Source: JAUIHN01 sp964556075
GTDB lineage: Bacteria; Patescibacteriota; Saccharimonadia; Saccharimonadales; Saccharimonadaceae
Assembly (NCBI GenBank): GCA_964556075.1
Contig: CAZKUV010000010.1
Location: 1-18,518, forward strand
DNA: 18,518 bases
Direction: 5' to 3'
A program made the position numbers and the translations under genes. The number at the start of each line of letters is the position of its first letter. Position 1 is the stretch's first letter. A model generated the notes under the pieces. The model saw only the letters and a program-made list of their open reading frames with translations. It was not told where the DNA came from and made no database searches. Below, in pieces: positions 1 to 6,960 of the stretch.

Positions 1-4
1 AGGC

Positions 5-619
5 ATGAAAGCACTTCTCGGTACCAAAATTGGTATGACCCAAATCATCAGTCCTGAAGGTGTAGTAGTGCCTATTACACTGATTAAGGCTGGCCCTGTG
101 ACTGTGACTCAGGTGAAGACCGTCGAAAAAGATGGTTACAACGCAGTCCAAGTGGCATATGGTGAGGGTAAGAACCTGAGCAAGGCCGTCGCTGGGCATG
201 TAGCACCAGCAAAAGTAACCCCGAAGTACCTTCGGGAAATTCGCGTAGAAGACCTACCGGAAAATATTAAGATCGGTGACGTCATCGATGTCACTGCATT
301 TGAACTCGGTGACATTGTTGATGCCACTGGCACCAGCAAGGGTAAAGGTTTCGCCGGTACAATCAAGCGTCACAATTATGGACGTCAGCGTGCGACACAC
401 GGAGGTAAGGGTAATACTCGTAAAGTTGGTTCAATTGGATCGATGTATCCTCAGAAGATCTTTAAGGGTAAAACCATGGCCGGACGAATGGGTCAGGAGC
501 GAGTTACTATAAAGAATTTACAAGTAGCATACATTAATGTTGAAGACAGTCTAATTGGTCTTAAAGGCGCTGTGCCTGGTCCCAAGAAGGGTCTGGTTAT
601 GATCGGAGGTAAGGCATAA
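5..619 (+). CDS. rplC: 50S ribosomal protein L3 (uL3)
   Basis: Early-assembly protein of the large subunit whose central loop reaches toward the peptidyl-transferase centre. The 204-residue length is normal for bacterial L3. The N-terminus MKALLGTKIGMTQ, the central GTSKGKGFAG (about residues 109-118) and the later FKGKTMAGRMG are family hallmarks. The Gln that E. coli methylates in GSIGQ is Ser146 here (GSIGS), so that modification cannot occur. The AGG four bases before the ATG is all that is visible of its ribosome-binding site. The gene before it in the S10 operon, rpsJ, would lie outside the window. Its stop overlaps the rplD start by one base (TAATG), and GGAGG in its last codons serves rplD. 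No cysteine. Confidence 0.98.
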   Translation: MKALLGTKIGMTQIISPEGVVVPITLIKAGPVTVTQVKTVEKDGYNAVQVAYGEGKNLSKAVAGHVAPAKVTPKYLREIRVEDLPENIKIGDVIDVTAFELGDIVDATGTSKGKGFAGTIKRHNYGRQRATHGGKGNTRKVGSIGSMYPQKIFKGKTMAGRMGQERVTIKNLQVAYINVEDSLIGLKGAVPGPKKGLVMIGGKA

Positions 620-1224
620 TGACTGACGCAACTAAAACTACCCTTCCTAAGGAAGTATTTGCAGTTGAGGTGCCAAACCACGAGCTTCTCAAACGTGCAT
701 ATAATAGTTACCTAGCGAACGCTCGGGTAACTGCTCCCGGGGTTAAGACTCGCGGGCTGGTAAGTGGTGGTGGTAAGAAGCCATGGCGCCAAAAGGGCAC
801 TGGTCGCGCCCGTGTCGGTTCCATTCGGAGCCCGATCTGGCGTGGTGGTGGTGTTGTCTTCGGCCCAACGGGCAGCGAGAACCATCGCATAAAGCTGTCG
901 AAAACATCTAAGCGAGTAGCGCTAAGGCAAGCACTGACATTAGCTGCACAAGCTAATAAAATCATTGTTAAAGAGGTCAAGACTGCTGGCAAAACCAAAG
1001 AGGTTGCAACCTTTCTTTCGGACAACAAGCTAAAAGGTAACATCCTGATTGTAGTAGATGAAAAGACACCGGAGCTGATTAGGGCGACAAATAATTTAGA
1101 GAACGTCCTTTTAGTTAGAAGTACATATTTGAGTGTGTACCGTGTCCTCAATGCAGACAGCGTTGTAATCGCGCCAGACGCAGTGAAGACAATTAAGAAC
1201 TGGCTCGCAGGAGAGGAGGCGTAA
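619..1224 (+). CDS. rplD: 50S ribosomal protein L4 (uL4)
   Basis: Large-subunit protein whose extended loop lines the nascent-peptide exit tunnel; in E. coli it also represses its own operon. It is 201 residues long. The basic tunnel loop is at about residues 50-80 (GGGKKPWRQKGTGRAR, then RSPIWRGGG), followed by an alpha/beta domain ending NWLAGEEA. The start overlaps the rplC stop as TAATG, with GGAGG nine bases upstream. The last codons (GGA GAG GAG GCG) form a strong Shine-Dalgarno for rplW, six bases before its ATG. No L4-type repressor structure can be assessed, because the operon leader is outside the window. Confidence 0.98.
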   Translation: MTDATKTTLPKEVFAVEVPNHELLKRAYNSYLANARVTAPGVKTRGLVSGGGKKPWRQKGTGRARVGSIRSPIWRGGGVVFGPTGSENHRIKLSKTSKRVALRQALTLAAQANKIIVKEVKTAGKTKEVATFLSDNKLKGNILIVVDEKTPELIRATNNLENVLLVRSTYLSVYRVLNADSVVIAPDAVKTIKNWLAGEEA

Positions 1225-1225
1225 G

Positions 1226-1534
1226 ATGATTTTAGCTACACCTAGAACCACAGAGAAAGCTTACGGTCTCTCCTCATCGACGAACACTTATGTGTTTGAT
1301 GTGCCTCTCAGTGCTAATAAGCAACAGATCGCAAGGACTGTTGAAGAACAGTACGAGGTTAAGGTGACGAAAGTTACAACTGTAGTCCAGAAAGGAAAGA
1401 GCGTACGTTTTTCTCGCGGCAAGAACCGTTACCCTGGTGTTACAAATCGTCAGGACACAAAGAAAGCATACGTAACCCTTGCAGAAAACAACACTATTCC
1501 GGTATATGAAACCCCGGAGCAGGAGGCTAAGTAA
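1226..1534 (+). CDS. rplW: 50S ribosomal protein L23 (uL23)
   Basis: Large-subunit protein at the exit of the peptide tunnel, the docking site for trigger factor, SRP and the SecYEG translocon. The 102 residues have the usual L23 pattern: an N-terminal PRTTEKA, a ferredoxin-like alpha/beta fold, and a basic loop with GKNRYPGVTNRQDTKKAYV. In many bacteria this loop reaches toward the tunnel wall. It starts one base after the rplD stop and ends in a one-base TAATG overlap with rplB. The tail PEQEAK is encoded by the AGGAGG that forms the rplB ribosome-binding site. Confidence 0.97.
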   Translation: MILATPRTTEKAYGLSSSTNTYVFDVPLSANKQQIARTVEEQYEVKVTKVTTVVQKGKSVRFSRGKNRYPGVTNRQDTKKAYVTLAENNTIPVYETPEQEAK

Positions 1535-2373
1535 TGCCAGTAAAAGCATATAATCCAACGACACCTGCTCGCCGTGGCATGACTACTCAGGATATGAGTG
1601 AGATTACTACGCGAAAACCACTTAAGAGTCTTCTAGCGAGCAAGAAGCAACGAGCAGGTAGAAACAATACAGGTCGGATTACGACTCGACATCGAGGCGG
1701 TGGCGTAAAACGTCACTATCGACTTGTTAACCATAATCTCGCAGACGGATTAGTTTTGACTGTCGAAGAGATTGAGTATGATCCGAATCGTAGTGCTCGT
1801 ATCGCACGCGTGAAAGATCAATTCGGAAAGTATCACTACATACTAGCTGACACTTCAATGACAAAAGGTAAGGTTCTTAGAAGTGGTGCTGATAGCCCTA
1901 TTGAGTCTAGTAATCGCTTACCTCTGGATAATATCCCAGTCGGTACTCAGATATACGCGATTGAAATCAATCCAGGCAGCGGAGCTCAGATGGTACGCGC
2001 AGCTGGGGCACGTGCGCAATTGATGGCAAAAGAAGGCGGTTACGCGTTAGTGCGTATGCCAAGTGGCGAGGTTCGACGATTCCGCCTAGATGCTACGGCA
2101 AGCATCGGAGTCGTAGGCAATATTGCACATCAGAACGTCAAGATAGGCTCTGCAGGACGAAAGCGAAGGAAGGGTATTCGACCGACCGTACGAGGTGTCG
2201 TTATGAACGCGGCCGACCACCCTCATGGTGGTGGTGACGGCGGTCGCCATGGTAGTGGTAAACCACCACGCACACCATGGGGCCAGCTGACACTTGGATA
2301 CCGCACGCGTAAGCGCAAAAGTACCAACAAAATGATAGTAAGAAGCCGTCACGAGGCGAAGAGGAAGAGGTAA
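1534..2373 (+). CDS. rplB: 50S ribosomal protein L2 (uL2)
   Basis: One of the most conserved large-subunit proteins, needed for subunit joining and peptidyl-transferase activity. It is 279 residues long, with the N-terminal RHRGGGVKRHYR, an OB/SH3-type core, and a C-terminal loop containing ADHPHGGGDG. The loop histidine falls at residue 229, the same number as the functionally important His229 of E. coli. The C-terminus is very basic (RSRHEAKRKR). The start is fixed by the TAATG overlap with rplW and by AGGAGG seven bases upstream. rpsS follows after three bases. Confidence 0.99.
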   Translation: MPVKAYNPTTPARRGMTTQDMSEITTRKPLKSLLASKKQRAGRNNTGRITTRHRGGGVKRHYRLVNHNLADGLVLTVEEIEYDPNRSARIARVKDQFGKYHYILADTSMTKGKVLRSGADSPIESSNRLPLDNIPVGTQIYAIEINPGSGAQMVRAAGARAQLMAKEGGYALVRMPSGEVRRFRLDATASIGVVGNIAHQNVKIGSAGRKRRKGIRPTVRGVVMNAADHPHGGGDGGRHGSGKPPRTPWGQLTLGYRTRKRKSTNKMIVRSRHEAKRKR

Positions 2374-2376
2374 TAT

Positions 2377-2643
2377 ATGAGTCGATCACTCAAAAAAGGC
2401 CCATTCGTCGACTTCAAGCTCGCCCGAAAGGTGGCGGCGCTTGGTCCGAATGACCGAACCGTTATCAAGACCTGGGCTCGCGCAAGCACTATTAGCCCGG
2501 AAATGGTTGGTCGTACAATCGCAGTCCATAATGGACGTGTTCACGTACCAGTGCTTATTACCGAAAATATGGTTGGACATAAACTCGGTGAATTTAGTCC
2601 AACTCGTAAGTTCCGTAAGCACGGCGGAAAGGATAAGAAGTAA
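2377..2643 (+). CDS. rpsS: 30S ribosomal protein S19 (uS19)
   Basis: Small-subunit head protein that contacts S13 and helps form the bridge to the 50S subunit near the A site. It is 88 residues. The N-terminus MSRSLKKGPFVD and the later HNGRVHVPVLITENMVGHKLGEF (about residues 50-72) are textbook S19. Codons near its end (GGA AAG GAT) form the Shine-Dalgarno for rplV, whose ATG overlaps the rpsS stop as TAATG. Nothing unusual. Confidence 0.98.
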   Translation: MSRSLKKGPFVDFKLARKVAALGPNDRTVIKTWARASTISPEMVGRTIAVHNGRVHVPVLITENMVGHKLGEFSPTRKFRKHGGKDKK

Positions 2644-3068
2644 TGGCTGATCTAGTTACTGTTCGTGCCTATAGCAAGGGTGTCGCTCAGGCACCACGCA
2701 AGGTAAGTCTTGTCGCTAGCCTAGTTCGCGGACGCCAAGTAGCAGATGCGCTCGTCATTCTTGATCATGTTCCAAAGCGAGCTGCGCTACCTGTTAAGAA
2801 GGCAATTGAGAGCGCAAGCGCTAATGCTACCAATAATCATGGCCTTGATACGAAAACACTTGTTATATCGACCATTTCTGTCACGGCTGGCACTCGCATG
2901 AAGCGCTATACGCCTGCGTCGCGAGGTCGCGCTCTACCGTATGAAAAAATTACAAGTAATATTTTGGTTGAAGTTTCAGGCGCCCTTAAGCCGAAAAAGA
3001 AGCCTGCAGCCAAAAAGACTGCTGCAACTGCCGCTGACACTAGCGAAGAGAAAGAGGAGGCTAAGTAA
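2643..3068 (+). CDS. rplV: 50S ribosomal protein L22 (uL22) with Lys/Ala/Glu tail
   Basis: Large-subunit protein whose beta-hairpin forms a constriction of the peptide exit tunnel, the macrolide site. The conserved L22 domain covers about residues 1-115: RKVSLVASLVRGR, then the hairpin with RMKRYTPASRGRALPYEK. Beyond it is a low-complexity tail of about 25 residues (KPKKKPAAKKTAATAADTSE), which makes the protein 141 residues against about 110 in E. coli. Such tails are common in the family and probably disordered. The end EEKEEAK includes the GAGGAGG ribosome-binding site for rpsC. Both flanking junctions are one-base TAATG overlaps. Confidence 0.97.
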   Translation: MADLVTVRAYSKGVAQAPRKVSLVASLVRGRQVADALVILDHVPKRAALPVKKAIESASANATNNHGLDTKTLVISTISVTAGTRMKRYTPASRGRALPYEKITSNILVEVSGALKPKKKPAAKKTAATAADTSEEKEEAK

Positions 3069-3703
3069 TGGGCCAGAAAGTTAATCCTATTGCATTCCGA
3101 TTGCAGATTACCAAAGGTTGGAACTCACGTTGGTTTGCAGATAAGCAGAATTTTGCGAAATGGTTAAAGGAAGATGTCCAGATTCGTGAACTCATTGAAA
3201 AGCGATTTGCATCTCGTCCGACCATTGCTCGTATTGAAATCGAACGTTCAGCTAACCTCATTACTGTAACGATACACACCGCTAAAGCGGGTGTCGTCAT
3301 CGGTCGAGGAGGCGCTGGAGTTACCGAACTGAAGAGTCAACTTGAAAAGATTGCGAGCCTTCCAGTTCGAATAAACATTGAAGAAGTTCGACGACCAGAA
3401 TTGTCGGCAAAATTGGTGGCCGAGAATATTGCTCGCCAGCTTGAGCGTCGCATTAACTTCCGACGCGCGACTAAGGCAGCTGCTCAAAGTACGATGAATG
3501 CCGGAGCTAAAGGAGTTCGTATTCAAGTAGCAGGTCGACTGAATAATGCCGAGATGGCTCGACGCGAAAAGGTGATTGAAGGTTCTGTACCACTTCATAC
3601 TCTTCGTGCTGATGTAGATTTTCACATTGCTCGAGCCCAGACACCAGCTGGTATTATCGGTGTCAAGGTATGGATCTATAAAGGTGAAAGGAGTGAAGCG
3701 TAA
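3068..3703 (+). CDS. rpsC: 30S ribosomal protein S3 (uS3)
   Basis: Small-subunit head protein at the mRNA entry tunnel; with S4 and S5 it supports the ribosome's helicase activity. It is 211 residues. The N-terminus MGQKVNPIAFRLQ is diagnostic. A type II KH domain follows with its GRGG loop at residues 79-82. The C-terminal S3 domain carries RRATKAAAQSTMNAGAKGVR and ARAQTPAGIIGVKVWIYKGE. It overlaps rplV and rplP by one base each, and AAAGGAG in its last codons serves rplP. Confidence 0.98.
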   Translation: MGQKVNPIAFRLQITKGWNSRWFADKQNFAKWLKEDVQIRELIEKRFASRPTIARIEIERSANLITVTIHTAKAGVVIGRGGAGVTELKSQLEKIASLPVRINIEEVRRPELSAKLVAENIARQLERRINFRRATKAAAQSTMNAGAKGVRIQVAGRLNNAEMARREKVIEGSVPLHTLRADVDFHIARAQTPAGIIGVKVWIYKGERSEA

Positions 3704-4116
3704 TGCTACTTCCGAAGAAGACCAAGTACCGTAAGGTACGAAAAGGCAAGAACGATGGCGTTGCAACTCGGGGCCATTACCTAGCCTTTGGTGACTATGG
3801 TCTGCAGGCTATCGGTAACGAACGAATCACCTCGCGTCAAATCGAATCTGCCCGTACAACCATGTCACGGTATATCAAGCGTGGCGGTAAGATATGGATT
3901 CGAATTTTCCCGCACACTCCAGTCACACGCAAACCGCAAGACGTCAAGATGGGTAGTGGCAAGGGAAATCCTGAGTTTTTTGTCGCCAAAGTAAAAGCCG
4001 GAACAGTAATGTTCGAGCTTCAGGGCGTAGATGAAGCAACTGCGCGAGAGGCGATGCGACTTGCGAGTCACAAGCTACCGGTTAAAACTAAGTTTATTGC
4101 TCGGGAGGATAACTAA
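3703..4116 (+). CDS. rplP: 50S ribosomal protein L16 (uL16)
   Basis: Late-assembling large-subunit protein next to the A site that helps position tRNA. The 137-residue length is standard. MLLPKKTKYRKVRKG at the start, then RKPQDVKMGSGKGNPEFFVAKVKAG (the region that in E. coli carries the hydroxylated Arg81) and the C-terminal ARE are all present. The equivalent of Arg81 in VRMGKGKG is Lys in this copy (VKMGSGKG), judged by eye. Joined to rpsC and rpmC by TAATG overlaps. GGGAGG in its last codons is the rpmC ribosome-binding site. Confidence 0.98.
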   Translation: MLLPKKTKYRKVRKGKNDGVATRGHYLAFGDYGLQAIGNERITSRQIESARTTMSRYIKRGGKIWIRIFPHTPVTRKPQDVKMGSGKGNPEFFVAKVKAGTVMFELQGVDEATAREAMRLASHKLPVKTKFIAREDN

Positions 4117-4337
4117 TGGCAAAGGCTACCAAGAAGGATGTTGCCATGAGTGAGCAATCACCAGCAGAACTGAAGGAACTTCTGGCAACCAAACAAGCTG
4201 ATCTTATTGGTTACCAGAAAGGACTGGCACAAGGAGAACTGAAGAATACCGGTATCATCCGCACAACCCGTAAAGAAATTGCAAGAATAAAAACTGCTCT
4301 AAGAATGGAAGAGTTAGGCAAGGAAGGAGAGAAGTAG
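4116..4337 (+). CDS. rpmC: 50S ribosomal protein L29 (uL29)
   Basis: Small helical hairpin protein near the tunnel exit, beside L23. It is 73 residues, slightly long for the family because of an N-terminal extension (MAKATKKDVAMSE) before the conserved SPAELKELLATKQADL. The second helix contains the hallmark NTGIIRTTRKEIARIKTALR. An internal ATG at residue 11 (MSEQSPAEL) would give a more typical 63-residue protein. I keep the first ATG because it is coupled to rplP by TAATG with GGGAGG upstream. Ends in TAG. rpsQ begins at the next base. Confidence 0.95.
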   Translation: MAKATKKDVAMSEQSPAELKELLATKQADLIGYQKGLAQGELKNTGIIRTTRKEIARIKTALRMEELGKEGEK

Positions 4338-4610
4338 ATGGCAAAGACATTAACCGGCACCGTCACCTCCGACGTTGCCGACAAAACCATTACTGTAACA
4401 GTCACGAGTCGTGAAACACATCCGATTTACGGTAAGCAGTATACGGTAACGCGTAAATACGCTGCTCACGACGAAAAGAATGAGGCTAAAAAAGGCGATT
4501 TGGTAACAATCGTAGCAACTCGTCCTTTTTCAAAGAGAAAGAACTTCAAGCTTGAACGTGTGCTTGAAAAAGCTCGAGGCACCATTGAGCTTAAGGAAGA
4601 GGAGGCGTAA
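4338..4610 (+). CDS. rpsQ: 30S ribosomal protein S17 (uS17)
   Basis: Primary binding protein of the 30S body with an OB fold. It is 90 residues. The motifs LTGTVTSDVADKTITVTV and the basic HPIYGKQYTVTRKYAAHDE loop match bacterial S17; VTIVATRPFSKRKNFKLERVLEKA closes the OB fold. It begins directly after the rpmC TAG, with AAGGAG upstream inside rpmC. The tail LKEEEA is encoded by the GAGGAGG that forms the rplN ribosome-binding site eight bases before that ATG. Confidence 0.97.
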   Translation: MAKTLTGTVTSDVADKTITVTVTSRETHPIYGKQYTVTRKYAAHDEKNEAKKGDLVTIVATRPFSKRKNFKLERVLEKARGTIELKEEEA

Positions 4611-4613
4611 GAT

Positions 4614-4982
4614 ATGATTCAACAGGAAAGTCGCCTCGTAGTAACCGACAACTCAGGTGCAAAGGAGATTCTTTGTATCCGTGTACTCGGCGGTACCCGA
4701 AGGCGCTATGCTCGAGTCGGTGATGTTATTGTTGCCAGCGTTAAAGAAGCCAACCCGACAGGAGCCACTAAGAAGAAGTCTGTCGTCAAGGCTGTTGTTG
4801 TTCGTACTCGTCAGCCGATTCACCGTAAAGACGGGTCTACAATATCATTTGATGACAATGCAGCTGTGATTATCAACGATGATAAAAGTCCAAAGGCCAC
4901 TCGTGTATTTGGTCCAGTACCACGCGAATTACGTGATCTAGGATACACCAAGATTATCAGCCTAGCACCGGAGGTACTTTAA
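4614..4982 (+). CDS. rplN: 50S ribosomal protein L14 (uL14)
   Basis: Universal large-subunit protein at the subunit interface, the binding site for the silencing factor RsfS. The 122-residue length is exactly the bacterial norm. The N-terminus MIQQESRLVVTDNSGAKEILCIRVLGG and the C-terminal RVFGPVPRELRD are diagnostic. Its single cysteine (in EILCIRV) is one of only four in the translation proteins of this window. GGAGG close to the stop serves rplX. Confidence 0.98.
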   Translation: MIQQESRLVVTDNSGAKEILCIRVLGGTRRRYARVGDVIVASVKEANPTGATKKKSVVKAVVVRTRQPIHRKDGSTISFDDNAAVIINDDKSPKATRVFGPVPRELRDLGYTKIISLAPEVL

Positions 4983-4983
4983 T

Positions 4984-5307
4984 ATGTCAGCACGAATCCG
5001 AAAAGGCGACAAGGTGAAGATTATTTCCGGAACCCTTAAAGGGGCTACCGCGACTGTACAAGCAGTATTGACAAGTAAAAATGCAGCTTTACTTGAAGGC
5101 GTTGGTGTTAAGACGCGACAGATGAAGCCATCTAGGATTAATCCTATGGGCGGCACTAAAAACATTCATACACCAATACCACTTTCCAAACTAGCCTTAA
5201 TCGTAGATGAAAAAACAGGAAAGTCCAGTAGGGTTGGATATACAAAGAACGCCGAAGGGGTGAAGGTTCGCCTCGCCCGACAGGCTAATAATAAGGAGAT
5301 CAAGTAA
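4984..5307 (+). CDS. rplX: 50S ribosomal protein L24 (uL24)
   Basis: Assembly-initiating large-subunit protein near the tunnel exit. It is 107 residues, with the KOW motif at about residues 5-32 (IRKGDKVKIISGTLKGATATV). The conserved MKPSRINPMGG follows, then HTPIPLSKLALI. It starts one base after the rplN stop and overlaps rplE by one base (TAATG); AAGGAG in its last codons serves rplE. Confidence 0.97.
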   Translation: MSARIRKGDKVKIISGTLKGATATVQAVLTSKNAALLEGVGVKTRQMKPSRINPMGGTKNIHTPIPLSKLALIVDEKTGKSSRVGYTKNAEGVKVRLARQANNKEIK

Positions 5308-5888
5308 TGGCAAATAAAACTGCTACTGCTCCGGCTCCTCGCTTGAAAGCTTTGTACAATGACACTATTGTCAAAGAACTGCAAGCCGAACTCAAACTCG
5401 ACAATGTGCATCAAGTACCTAAACTCGAGAAAATTGTAGTTAGCGTAGGAATCGGAAAAAACAAAGATGACAAGCGGTACTATGAAACAGTTAGGAATAC
5501 GCTAACTAAAATTACTGGTCAGGCACCTGTCGACCGAATGGCGAAAAAATCAATAGCCTCATTCAAAATACGTGCCGGGATGAATCGTGTAGGTATTAGT
5601 GTAACGCTTCGAGATCGCCGAATGTATGAATTCCTAGATAGATTAACCAATATCGCTTTACCGAGGGTTCGAGATTTCCATGGTGTTGGGACAAAGTTCG
5701 ACAAAGGCGGCAATTACAATCTAGGAATTACCGACCAGTCAATCTTTCCGGAACTGACATTTGACGAAACTCAAGTGCTGCACGGGTTACAAGTTACCTT
5801 TACGATTAAAAATGGCAGTGAGGAAGGTTCGCGAAAGCTTCTAGAGAAGTTCGGTATACCATTCGCCGGGCAAGGAGGAAATAGGTAA
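5307..5888 (+). CDS. rplE: 50S ribosomal protein L5 (uL5)
   Basis: Central-protuberance protein that binds 5S rRNA and contacts P-site tRNA. It is 193 residues. Conserved blocks include KLEKIVVSVGIGKN, TGQAPVDRMAKKSIASFKIR, DFHGVGTKFDKGGNYNLGITDQ and IFPELTFDE. A short Ala/Pro-rich N-terminal extension (ATAPAPR) precedes the conserved LKALYNDTIVKEL. In E. coli the start of rplE carries the S8 repressor site. I see no convincing S8-type helix at this junction. rpsN begins at the next base. Confidence 0.98.
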   Translation: MANKTATAPAPRLKALYNDTIVKELQAELKLDNVHQVPKLEKIVVSVGIGKNKDDKRYYETVRNTLTKITGQAPVDRMAKKSIASFKIRAGMNRVGISVTLRDRRMYEFLDRLTNIALPRVRDFHGVGTKFDKGGNYNLGITDQSIFPELTFDETQVLHGLQVTFTIKNGSEEGSRKLLEKFGIPFAGQGGNR

Positions 5889-6158
5889 ATGGCTAAAAAA
5901 TCAATGATTGCTCGCGACTTAAAGAGGCAGAAAATGATTATCAAGTATGCCGAAAAGCGGCGCCAGCTTAAAGAAATGGCTGATCAAGAAGGCCTTGCCA
6001 AACTTCCTCGTAATAGCAGTCCGACTCGTTGGAAGAACCGTGATCAGCTAGATGGTCGACCACGAGGCTACATGCGACGTTTTGGAATAAGCCGTATTAA
6101 CTTCCGCGAAAAAGCCAGCCGTGGCGATATCCCCGGAATAACAAAGAGTAGCTGGTAA
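5889..6158 (+). CDS. rpsN: 30S ribosomal protein S14 (uS14), zinc-free long form
   Basis: Small-subunit head protein next to S3 and S10. This is the long, cysteine-free (C-) type, 89 residues, starting MAKKSMIARDLKRQKMI. It carries LPRNSSPTRWKNRDQLDGRPRGYMRRFGISRINFRE but lacks the two CxxC pairs of the 61-residue zinc form. The residue before GRPRG, Cys in some homologues, is Asp in this copy (DGRPRG). AAGGAGG at the end of rplE is its ribosome-binding site. rpsH follows after 16 bases that contain their own AAGGAG. Confidence 0.97.
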   Translation: MAKKSMIARDLKRQKMIIKYAEKRRQLKEMADQEGLAKLPRNSSPTRWKNRDQLDGRPRGYMRRFGISRINFREKASRGDIPGITKSSW

Positions 6159-6174
6159 GGAGAAAGGAAAGTAT

Positions 6175-6576
6175 ATGTCACTACAATCTACTGACCCTAT
6201 CGCAGATATGCTGACTCGTATCCGTAATGCTGCTGCTGTTGGCCATCGGGAAATACGGGTTCCTGCCAGTAAACTAAAGCTAACCATCGCTAAGCAACTC
6301 CAGGCTGCGGGATATCTTGCCGATGTTCAAGTTGAGAGTGCAAAACCGCGTGACGTTATTGTTATAACCATTAATCGTCCGGGTGAGAACTGCGCAATTA
6401 CTGAAATTTCGCGAGTATCGACACCTGGTAGACGAGTATATGTTGGAGTAAATGACATCCCGCGCGTTAAAAGCGGCCGAGGTATGGTATTACTTAGCAC
6501 GTCTAAGGGTATAATTAGCGGCGATGAAGCCAAAAAGCAACGACTTGGAGGAGAACTTCTTCTTAAAGTTTACTAG
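6175..6576 (+). CDS. rpsH: 30S ribosomal protein S8 (uS8)
   Basis: Central-domain 16S rRNA binding protein; in E. coli it represses the spc operon. It is 133 residues. The N-terminal DPIADMLTRIRNAA and the C-terminal STSKGIISGDEAKKQRLGGELL are diagnostic. One cysteine (ENCAITEIS). The ribosome-binding region is unusually rich (AAGGAG and AAAGGAAAG before the ATG). It is the last gene of the first transcription unit. Its TAG stop forms part of a small hairpin, and a strong intrinsic terminator begins 16 bases later. In most bacteria rplF would follow at once; here it lies 3.6 kb away. Confidence 0.98.
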   Translation: MSLQSTDPIADMLTRIRNAAAVGHREIRVPASKLKLTIAKQLQAAGYLADVQVESAKPRDVIVITINRPGENCAITEISRVSTPGRRVYVGVNDIPRVKSGRGMVLLSTSKGIISGDEAKKQRLGGELLLKVY

Positions 6577-6592
6577 CCAAATGTGTCTAGTA
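6571..6592 (+). repeat. Small hairpin over the rpsH stop codon
   Basis: TACTAG at 6571-6576 (including the rpsH TAG) is the exact reverse complement of CTAGTA at 6587-6592, with a 10-base loop. It abuts the terminator stem. A six-pair stem in AT-rich sequence could be chance. If real it may protect the mRNA 3' end or slow termination of translation. Confidence 0.4.
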
Positions 6593-6627
6593 AAAGGCTC
6601 TCCTCTTAAAGAGGGGAGCCTTTGTTT
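6593..6627 (+). terminator. Intrinsic terminator after rpsH
   Basis: A 14-pair stem with one G-U pair is formed by AAAGGCTCTCCTCT (6593-6606) and AGAGGGGAGCCTTT (6610-6623). The three-base loop TAA may open to five. TTTGTTT follows, including the end of the 3' arm. It is a classic rho-independent terminator and shows that the S10/spc transcript ends here rather than running into rplF. Confidence 0.92.
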
Positions 6628-6676
6628 GAAATGAGAACTTGTGTTCCTAGCTGTCTGATTGCATCTGGCTCGTGTA

Positions 6677-6705
6677 TTGCACTATGGCTTTTACAGGCGT
6701 ATAGT
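6677..6705 (+). promoter_or_regulatory. Candidate promoter for the antiporter
   Basis: TTGCAC (6677-6682), a 17-base spacer and TATAGT (6700-6705) lie 24 bases before the antiporter ATG at 6730. The -10 matches five of six consensus positions and the -35 three of six. It sits just after the rpsH terminator, where a new promoter would be needed. Sequence match only. Confidence 0.45.
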
Positions 6706-6729
6706 AAAACCTGGTTTTAGCAAAGCAGT

Positions 6730-6960
6730 ATGATTTTAGATCTAACTTCAACACTAGCATTATTCATGTTAATCGCTCTTTCTACAGCGGTTTTCTTTTT
6801 TGCAAAGCGTCTCAAAGTCCCCTATACCGTGCTCTTAGTTTTCGTAGGTCTATTACTAGTGCCCGTTGTAAACCTTCCTTATCTGAATTCAATATTCGGT
6901 TTTTTGGGTGATATGGCGCTAACCCCCGAACTGTTTTTTATATCTTTTTGCCAATACTAA
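6730..6960 (+). CDS. CPA1 family Na+/H+ antiporter, N-terminal part (frameshifted gene)
   Basis: This encodes the first about 70 residues of a monovalent cation/proton antiporter of the CPA1 (NhaP/NHE) family, an inner-membrane exchanger. Two hydrophobic helices are visible (about residues 7-24 and 32-50), and the conserved block FLGDMALTPELFF is reached before the frame ends in the out-of-frame tail ISFCQY. In homologues the protein continues with a [Y/F]IFLPxLIFE-type sequence. That sequence is present at once downstream in the -1 frame (see the 6948-8816 entry). The likely lesion is in the T run at 6934-6939: one more T would give LFFYIFLPILIFE and an intact protein of 695 residues. No Shine-Dalgarno is seen before the ATG. 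It may be a true frameshift, a slippage site or a sequencing error. Confidence 0.75.
   Translation: MILDLTSTLALFMLIALSTAVFFFAKRLKVPYTVLLVFVGLLLVPVVNLPYLNSIFGFLGDMALTPELFFISFCQY

Noticed and set aside
708..1151. 147-codon frame on the minus strand inside rplD
   Set aside because: It mirrors the coding frame of rplD, has no ribosome-binding site or family features, and rplD is certain.
3248..3766. 172-codon frame on the minus strand across rpsC and rplP
   Set aside because: An antisense shadow of two certain genes, with no recognisable domain.
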